From: Schistosoma haematobium
Lineage: Eukaryota; Platyhelminthes; Trematoda; Strigeidida; Schistosomatidae
NCBI RefSeq assembly: GCF_000699445.3
Contig: NC_067195.1
Coordinates: 65,530,591 to 65,594,590 of the forward strand
Direction: 5' to 3'
Length of the DNA stretch: 64,000 bases
In this document: in pieces, positions 57,701 to 64,000 of the stretch
Numbering within the stretch: position 1 is the first letter of the stretch
Layout of the letters: every line of letters starts with the position of its first letter
Made by a program: the position numbers and the translations under genes
Notes under the pieces: generated by a model
Seen by the model: only the letters and a program-made list of their open reading frames with translations
The model's database searches: none
Told to the model about the DNA's origin: nothing

Positions 57701-60379
57701 GTTATGTTCACTAATATTTCATAGCAAATGTTGAAAGGTTTGTGTGTTTAGATTGGGACCTCACGCTCTAACTGTTTCACTGATCCAATAATAAAAATCT
57801 CTCAGAATCGCTTCACGGACTGTCTAATCAAGGGTAAATAACATTCCAAAAAGTGTCAAGCCCGACGTAGTTTGAATTATCTAATACTAGCACAATCCGT
57901 AACAAATATCTCACCGCGATTTTCATTTTACATCATAACTTTTAATTTCGCTACGATTCCGACTATCCCATGAGGTATTGTTCACGGTTTGTACTTTCTA
58001 ACCTATTCTTATTAATACGAACGATTACTTTGGTAAGGTTTCATTTATTTTGTATGATCTTACGAGATGTCACACTACATAAACAACACGATAGGTTGTT
58101 TAAGTATAGATACTTATCAGTTAGTGACTTCGAAGCAAAATAAGAAGCTGTTAGGCTTTGAGGCGGTAAGTTACGCGAAGGCTAGAAATGTATAAATTAC
58201 TATAAGCTATTATTGTGAATGTCAGTGTACTGATTTTTCGACAGGTCAGGTCATTATCTATACTGACTCTCACTTTACTAACATACAGAGGTAATTTTCA
58301 TAGGAACCTTTAAAAAAACATGCTGAAGTTTACCTATGGAAAAATATGTACTCACTATAAAGAGGAGAAAGTCACATTGACAACGTTCGCATGTCGAAGC
58401 TATGTAGCGTCGATAATCTTCCCGAGTCAGCCTTGTCACCTCAACTTCAGCGTCCAAACTTCATCCAGATAACGCGGAAACAGACCATCTTGATGGCTGA
58501 CTTGTGATGATAATTTAGTGTTGTTCCTACGAAGTGGTGCCATTGTTGTCTAAATCTAATAGACCCATCATCCACATTTGTGACCTAAACATGTTTTCGA
58601 GCTTCCACTAACTCACAAAGCGAGGGAGCTGAATGAACATTTGCTCAGGATAAAATATATTGATGTAAATTCTGAGGTCCGATAGCTTCCAGACTATAAA
58701 AGTTGCTTGTCAGTTACAATTGAGCAATAAAGTCTGCAATCATTATCGATAAAGTTGGTACTTATTTTAGGTATTCTCCCCAATCACATTCAAGATCCAT
58801 CTTGAATGTTTTGTGTATGAAAATCCCTCCATGTGTACACTTTCAGTTGGTTCCTATTGATTCCTTTAGTTGTACATTTTGTTACTCTTTTTGATTTAAT
58901 TTGAGTTGATAATATTCGTGTTTTATTATAGTTTTTATTTTTCTTACGCCTTCACTAAGTTTCCATGTTTCTTCCTGAACTGCATTTATGTTGTTTTACT
59001 TGATAGTTAGTCTTGGCGGCAGCCATATTGCTTTGTCCCTCCTTTTGATTGTGTTGCTTTTGTTGACTGGAATTGTGCATTTTTTATTGTGAATTGAAGC
59101 ACCCTTCCAGAATTGGAATTGCTATAAAGCAACCAAATATTATCTTTTGAACGAATCTGCGCGTGGTCTATCAAGACAGGATAGCATAACATTTATTTGT
59201 TATGATTGGTAGTTTTCTCACATCCTTTATCAACTTTCTTATTTACTGTAATTTAGATTTGATTAATTATTGGTTGGATAGCTGGGTGGTAACGATGTAC
59301 ATTTAAATTTATGACGAGTTGCAGAACCCTCATTTAACCCAGTCACTTTGTTTGGTTTCAACCGGGTAAGAGAGTGTATCTAACCCACCTAGACAGCTAT
59401 TCTTCAACATAATATACGTAAGCATCAGAAACAGTGCTTGATGCAACTAGATTCGAAAATATTTGACATGGGCACACTAAGTGATCAAATTCATAAATGA
59501 ATAATTACATTCAATGACGGATTTCAGTTGACAGTCCCCGTCGGACAGTAAAAATCACTAAAACAAAATGAATATTTCACGCCATTGATTGTCTGTCACC
59601 CAAACAGTTTATTTATGTACATATATAAACTATAGTTATCCTACCATTTTACTTAGTTCATTATGTGATGTCTTGTAGATATCTGCAGGGGTCACTCGAA
59701 TAGACTGTCTGTGTTCCACAACAAGAGTCTGATCGTATGTAAAGAAAACAGATGCTTATAAAAGTCCCTAAAATGAGAAAAAAGGGAGAGGTATGGAATC
59801 AAGTCTGAATTCCTAAGTCAGGAACCTTATATCAGTAAATTTTCTTCGTAATGAGACTTAGGAAGGTAGTAGAGGGACCTAAAGATTGTTTTCAAGAGTA
59901 ACTTGACTATTCTTATCCCAGACAATACAACTTAATTCAAATACACAGCTTACGTTGGTTCAGATATAAGTCCTAAATCTTCGTCTGCAATCATAAAGTA
60001 AACGACGAGGGAGAAATAAGGTATCTTCACATCGTACAGAGATGATCTTCATCTGGTCGGACCAGATGAAGGATCCTCGGTGTATTTTTGAGTTATTTAC
60101 GATAAAAATCTCTCCTAGCTTTACCTGTACCCCTTTTCTGAATACAGTCTGAGTACCTAAACGGGACATGGTGAATTTGGCGGAAATTTAGATGAGGTGC
60201 TACTCTAGAGGTTAATTTCATCTATATCTGACTTCAATAAATATCATCCCGCTGATTGAGTATTTACGCAGGCTAAATTTACCAGGTTTATGAATTTACT
60301 TGAGATTACTCAAGAGCCAGAACACCAGTTGTAGATTTAATTTATTGTTAATGATTATTATAAATCCATAAGCTCACAA
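57701..60379. other. No supported feature
   Basis: Mixed-composition sequence with short frames only (59007-59192, 59960-60169), none with a recognisable domain. Confidence 0.45.
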
Positions 60380-60628
60380 AAATCAAGCACAGTGGGAGAC
60401 CAGTGAGAGAGAGAAAGAGTAAAGGGCGACGCGAAACAAACCGGAGAAACCATGTGAACCAACTTAATTTGACCAAATGTGAACCGATACTTATAGTCAA
60501 ACAAAAGTAAGCCACAGATATATGATGAGTTAGATAATAAATGCACATGCGTACGCTCACATAAAAATAGTCAAGGTTGCTTAGCGAATAACTAACAATG
60601 TCAAAATGTGACAAAAGAAGAGTGAATG
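60380..60628 (-). repeat. LTR-like promoter repeat, copy 2
   Basis: Minus-strand partner of 52254-52500: TTAGTTATTCGCTAAGCAAC, TATCTAACTCATCATATATC, CTATAAGTATCGG and GTTTGTTTCGCG align in the same order. Overlapping small open frames on this strand are shadows of the repeat. Confidence 0.45.
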
Positions 60629-61499
60629 AATTGGCCTGTCCAGAATTTAGAATAACCTATGTGGTCTTGACATAACAACCAACATTGCACAACCATGATA
60701 ACCCACTTCCCCAAAGTTGTTTATTGTATGCTTAAATATTTTAGCAGAGCGCAGTATGCTTACAGTCTAATCAAAAAGCACCTTAGTATGCCCTGTCATA
60801 GGAGTATATATTTTAAAAATTGCCAAAAATAACTGCATCTTGAACTGGAACTACGTAAGCAATGTTTTTCAGATAATTGTTCGTGAAATATTATTGAACG
60901 ACACGAATATAAACTTTATAGCCAAAGTAAGCTTGCTTTAGCGCACGACGTACTGAGTACAACCCCTCTATTACTGCTATATGGCATATTTTTCATAACA
61001 AACCCTCTGCAATAGATTGGTAGCATCTGTGATTTCGTCTATGGTTGTCGGAAATCTGGGTCCTTCAGAAAAAAATACTGATATACCCTACTGCTTGACA
61101 CTCAGTATTAGTTTGACTCGTTGGTAGGATAGTGTTGTCCATAATACTGAAGAAAATTAAAAACCGGAGATCTTTCTCCTTCATTTTGCCGATGACATCA
61201 TAAATGACAGTTAGGAACGAAAATGCGGATGGTCAAAGTCACGGGCGGCAGGAACAAATATTTTGGCTTAAAAAACGAACTTCATCTTTGGATATCTAAA
61301 AAACAAGTCAAAACAAAACCAATCATCATTTTAAAACATAAGACCAGCCAGCTCGGCTGAAGAAATACATTGACTTCAGTAGCAGCAGCAAAAATCAAGA
61401 AAACAAAGCTAAATCAGAAAAAAATTCGCTCCATTATTTAGAGCATTACATTAACTTCTGCATTTTAGCACACTGAAACATTAAATTATGTAGCTACAC

Positions 61500-61780
61500 A
61501 GAAGGAATAGAGGAAAACGCACAGAACGAAGAAAGCCGGCTGCCATTGCATACAAAGATGGCGGATATGATAATTCCCTCTTCATTCTGATTAGTCGCCG
61601 AGCAGACTGCCACGTTTACGAAATCGAGTTGCGTTTAATAGCAACCAAGAATTTAGAACAAGCTTTCTTTTATTTCATGCTACCCGGCCGGAAGCAAGCA
61701 CATTTGTAATGGAGGATCCAAAACCCAGCGAAACTAGACTTCATAAATGAGGTAGATTATAGATGTGTCGGGAAGCATAC
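61500..61780. promoter_or_regulatory. Less AT-rich stretch with YY1- and ETS-like sites
   Basis: Contains AAGATGGCGG (61555-61564, YY1-like) and CCGGCCGGAAG (61684-61694, ETS-like), both unusual in this AT-rich window. These motifs are common in animal core promoters, and a candidate exon follows at 62088. Purely motif-based. Confidence 0.2.
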
Positions 61781-62087
61781 TATCTATCCTGACTAGGTGT
61801 TGCGAGGATTATGTAGTACGTCGTACCCAGTAGTGATATGATGCGACTGTTTGGCTGAGCTCCTCCAGTTGAAGCGTGTTGAGTATAACTAATGGGATCA
61901 ATCCAAATGTCGAAAAATTTAAGAACTGTTGCTTTGGGGCGTCCAGTTATCACTATTAGTCCAATCAACTTCATTGAGAAAACTTTGAGCCCTTTGACAT
62001 CAATATATTAAAAAAATCATTGTACCAAGCTGAAATTATTTTAAAGAAGGTTTTAATAAATGAGAGACTCATTGGTTTATTTTTCAG

Positions 62088-62200
62088 ATGGGAGTGTTTG
62101 TTTGAACCAGTCTTAAGGTCATTGAGCGCCAACATATTCCCTTCAAGTATGCCTCACGGGAATCACCGCAATAAGTCTAATCACTATCGGTGGAGAAGTC
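62088..62200 (+). CDS. Candidate internal exon, unknown protein
   Basis: 113 bp bounded by a good acceptor (TTTATTTTTCAG at 62076-62087) and a good donor (GTC|GTAAGTAC at 62201). Only one frame is open: WECLFEPVLRSLSANIFPSS then MPHGNHRNKSNHYRWRS, with the other two frames stopped. I see no partner exon and recognise no domain. Confidence 0.3.
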
Positions 62201-62506
62201 GTAAGTACTTGGAGTTTCTCATATATTTTACAAACTTACGCGATAGTTTGGTCTATGTGTGATTATTTGTATATGGACAGCTGTATATATGCTCTCCTAT
62301 AGAAGAGACTGAATTTCCATAATTTTGGAGTTATTTATTCAAAACTTACAGAGTTTATACTCTGTTGAACGCTGATGCATCACATTCTAGACACATTCAG
62401 TAGAGTTATTCTCAATAAAACTGATTAGGCTCGTTTTCCGTCCGAATTTATTGACTGGTGTGCTATTCAGATTTGTGTAGTAAGAACAGAAGGCCTACTG
62501 CCTATT

Positions 62507-64000
62507 TTATTCCTTTTCTAGTATGCTTCTGTGAGTGTCCAGTCTTCTCTTGAAAGAGTCAATTGAAGGTGCGAACACCACTGCTTTGGGCAGCAGGTTC
62601 CAAGTATTGATGACTCGGTGTGAAGACCTGTATGCCGCGGGTATTTTGTTCGTTCTTGGCTTTTCTACTCGCCTGCTATGTCCTCTGAGACGTCCCGATC
62701 TAGTGGGAAGAAAAAGAGAGAACAAGTTAGGTCCTAAATCATGTCTGAGTATTCTGTACATCAAAATTAGGTCTCCCCTTAGTCTGCGATGAGACGGAGT
62801 AAAGAGGTCCAGCTTTTAAAGCCGCTCTTTGTATGATAAACCTCGGAGTTCTGGAATTGCATGGGTAGCTGCCCTCCGTACTTTTTCCAGGATATCCGAG
62901 TCATCTTTTAAACAGGGGCTTGCAGCCTGAACGCAGTTCTCTAGTTTAGTCCTCACTAAGGATGTGTATACTGTGGTGAACATGGTAGTGTCTAACTTAG
63001 TGAATGTCTGTTTTAAAGTTCAGAGGGTTCAAAACCCCTTAGCTGCGACCTCCCGGCAATGGGCCGTCGTCTTAAGATCATGACTTACTGTCACCCCTAG
63101 ATCCTTATGAGACCGGACTACTGGTAATGGCACATCCCCTGTTATAACTATTAACCTTTGAATCCTCAAAGTGCATGAGACACACTTTTCCGCGTTGATA
63201 GGCATCAGCCACTCTTTAGACCAGTTTGTCATGTTATTTAAGTCTGCCTGAAGAGCACATGCGTCTGTCTTCAGTTATTACTCGTCGGCGTATAATAACA
63301 TTGGAGACTGTACTATACTTGGAAGATCATTAAAATACATTATAAAAAGTAAAGGACTTAAAACGGAACCTTGAGGTACCCCACTAAGTACTAGTCTCCA
63401 GATGGAGCACTTGGAATTTATTCTTACTTTCTGTCTACAACCTACAAGGAAATCCTTAATCCATTTTAAAAGAGGTCCGGCAATACCAAGATTTTTCAAC
63501 TTCAATAGCAGTCTATTAGGTGGCACCTTGTCAAAAGCCTTACTGAAATCTATGTAGACAACATCCACTGAGTCTCCGTTGTCTAGCGCCTTTATCCAAA
63601 ACTCCCTTGCTACAAGGATGTTCGTTGTACAAGATAGACCCTTTCGAAAACCATGTTCTATGTTTAGTAGGTTATTGGTTTCCATAAATGCCATTATGGT
63701 CCGTTTGACTATCCTTTCCAATATTTTAACTACAACACTGGTGAGACTTACAGGTCTGTAGTTCGATGGAACTTGTCGTGGACCTGTTTTGTGTATGGGA
63801 GTGACGATCGCGTCCTTCTAGTCCATAGGTAGCGCTCCTTGATCAAGTGACATGTTGAATATCACAGTCAGTGGGGCCGCGATATATTGTGCAATATGTC
63901 TCAATATTTTGGGGTGTAATTCATCCGGTCCTGTTGACTTTTCCATGTTTAATGTGCTAAGAGCCTTAAGCACATCATCTTGATCGAAGTCCACGGTGAG
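62507..64000 (-). pseudogene. CR1-like non-LTR retrotransposon ORF2 (runs off window)
   Basis: Minus strand from the window end: KALSTLNMEKSTGPDELHPK-type fingers (from 63990), SNYRPVSLTSVVVKILERIV, VYIDFSKAFDKVPPNRLLLK, LVLSGVPQGSVLSPLLFIMY and the catalytic box as LLYADE instead of YADD (63285-63295), followed by a stop. Then WSKEWLMPINAEKCVSC, SHKDLGVTVSHDLK and, to 62507, SHRVINTWNLLPKAVVFAPS with SIDSFKRRLD. Clear CR1/jockey-type RT and C-terminus. At least four stops or shifts (including a stop within the LPMD-stop-KDA segment near 63820) make it inactive here. The endonuclease half lies beyond 64000. Confidence 0.85.

Noticed and set aside
59007..59192. Minus-strand frame MLCYPVLIDHAQIRS...
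   Set aside because: Short, no domain, no splice or repeat support.
61740..61760. Short reading frame MEDPKPSETRLHK beginning near 61711 as first exon of the 62.1-kb candidate
   Set aside because: It meets a stop codon before the nearest donor-like GTAGAT, so it cannot join the downstream exon in frame.

Overview
The window looks like a non-coding, repeat-dense stretch of a blood fluke genome (Schistosoma or a close relative). The base is AT-rich filler. Set into it are decayed retroelements of kinds known from schistosomes: RTE/SR2-like, jockey/CR1-like, Ty3/gypsy and Penelope-like elements, and Sm-alpha SINEs whose pol III head is followed by a hammerhead ribozyme (HHR). No intact host gene, rRNA or true tRNA gene is visible. 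The only possible host coding sequence is three weak exon candidates near 55.7 kb (-), 57.3 kb (+) and 62.1 kb (+).

Layout. 1-13.2 kb: RTE 3' ends, two solo LTRs in opposite orientation, an Sm-alpha copy, a tRNA-derived SINE and the first inverted-repeat element. 14.2-17.5 kb: a broken jockey/CR1-like retrotransposon with endonuclease, reverse transcriptase and C-terminal region. 19.4-31.3 kb: a series of inverted-repeat/HHR elements and tRNA-derived SINEs in otherwise empty AT-rich DNA. 32.7-36.6 kb: two Penelope-like (PLE) endonuclease remnants on opposite strands, flanking a perfect 199-bp palindrome. 36.8-41.3 kb: a 2218-bp direct tandem duplication carrying a truncated non-LTR reverse transcriptase, whose pre-insertion site survives near 46.26 kb. 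44.7-46.3 kb: gypsy integrase and LTR (-). 53.5-55.6 kb: RTE fragment and gypsy gag-protease (+). 62.5-64.0 kb: a CR1-like retrotransposon (-) that runs off the window end.

The main observation is that three separate tRNA-derived repeat families carry the same two modules in the same order: a pol III-type A/B-box head, then a hammerhead or hammerhead-like core. One is the known Sm-alpha. The second is a family I cannot name that occurs as solo units and as head-to-head inverted dimers; the best HHR core is at 23419-23464. The third, at 3.7, 26.7 and 31.0 kb (-), has a more degenerate HHR-like core. Families two and three share a minimal, palindromic stem III, a design described for ribozymes of Penelope-like elements and expected to work as RNA dimers. 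PLE remnants lie in the same window. All copies here look decayed to some degree. Activity is an inference and was not measured.
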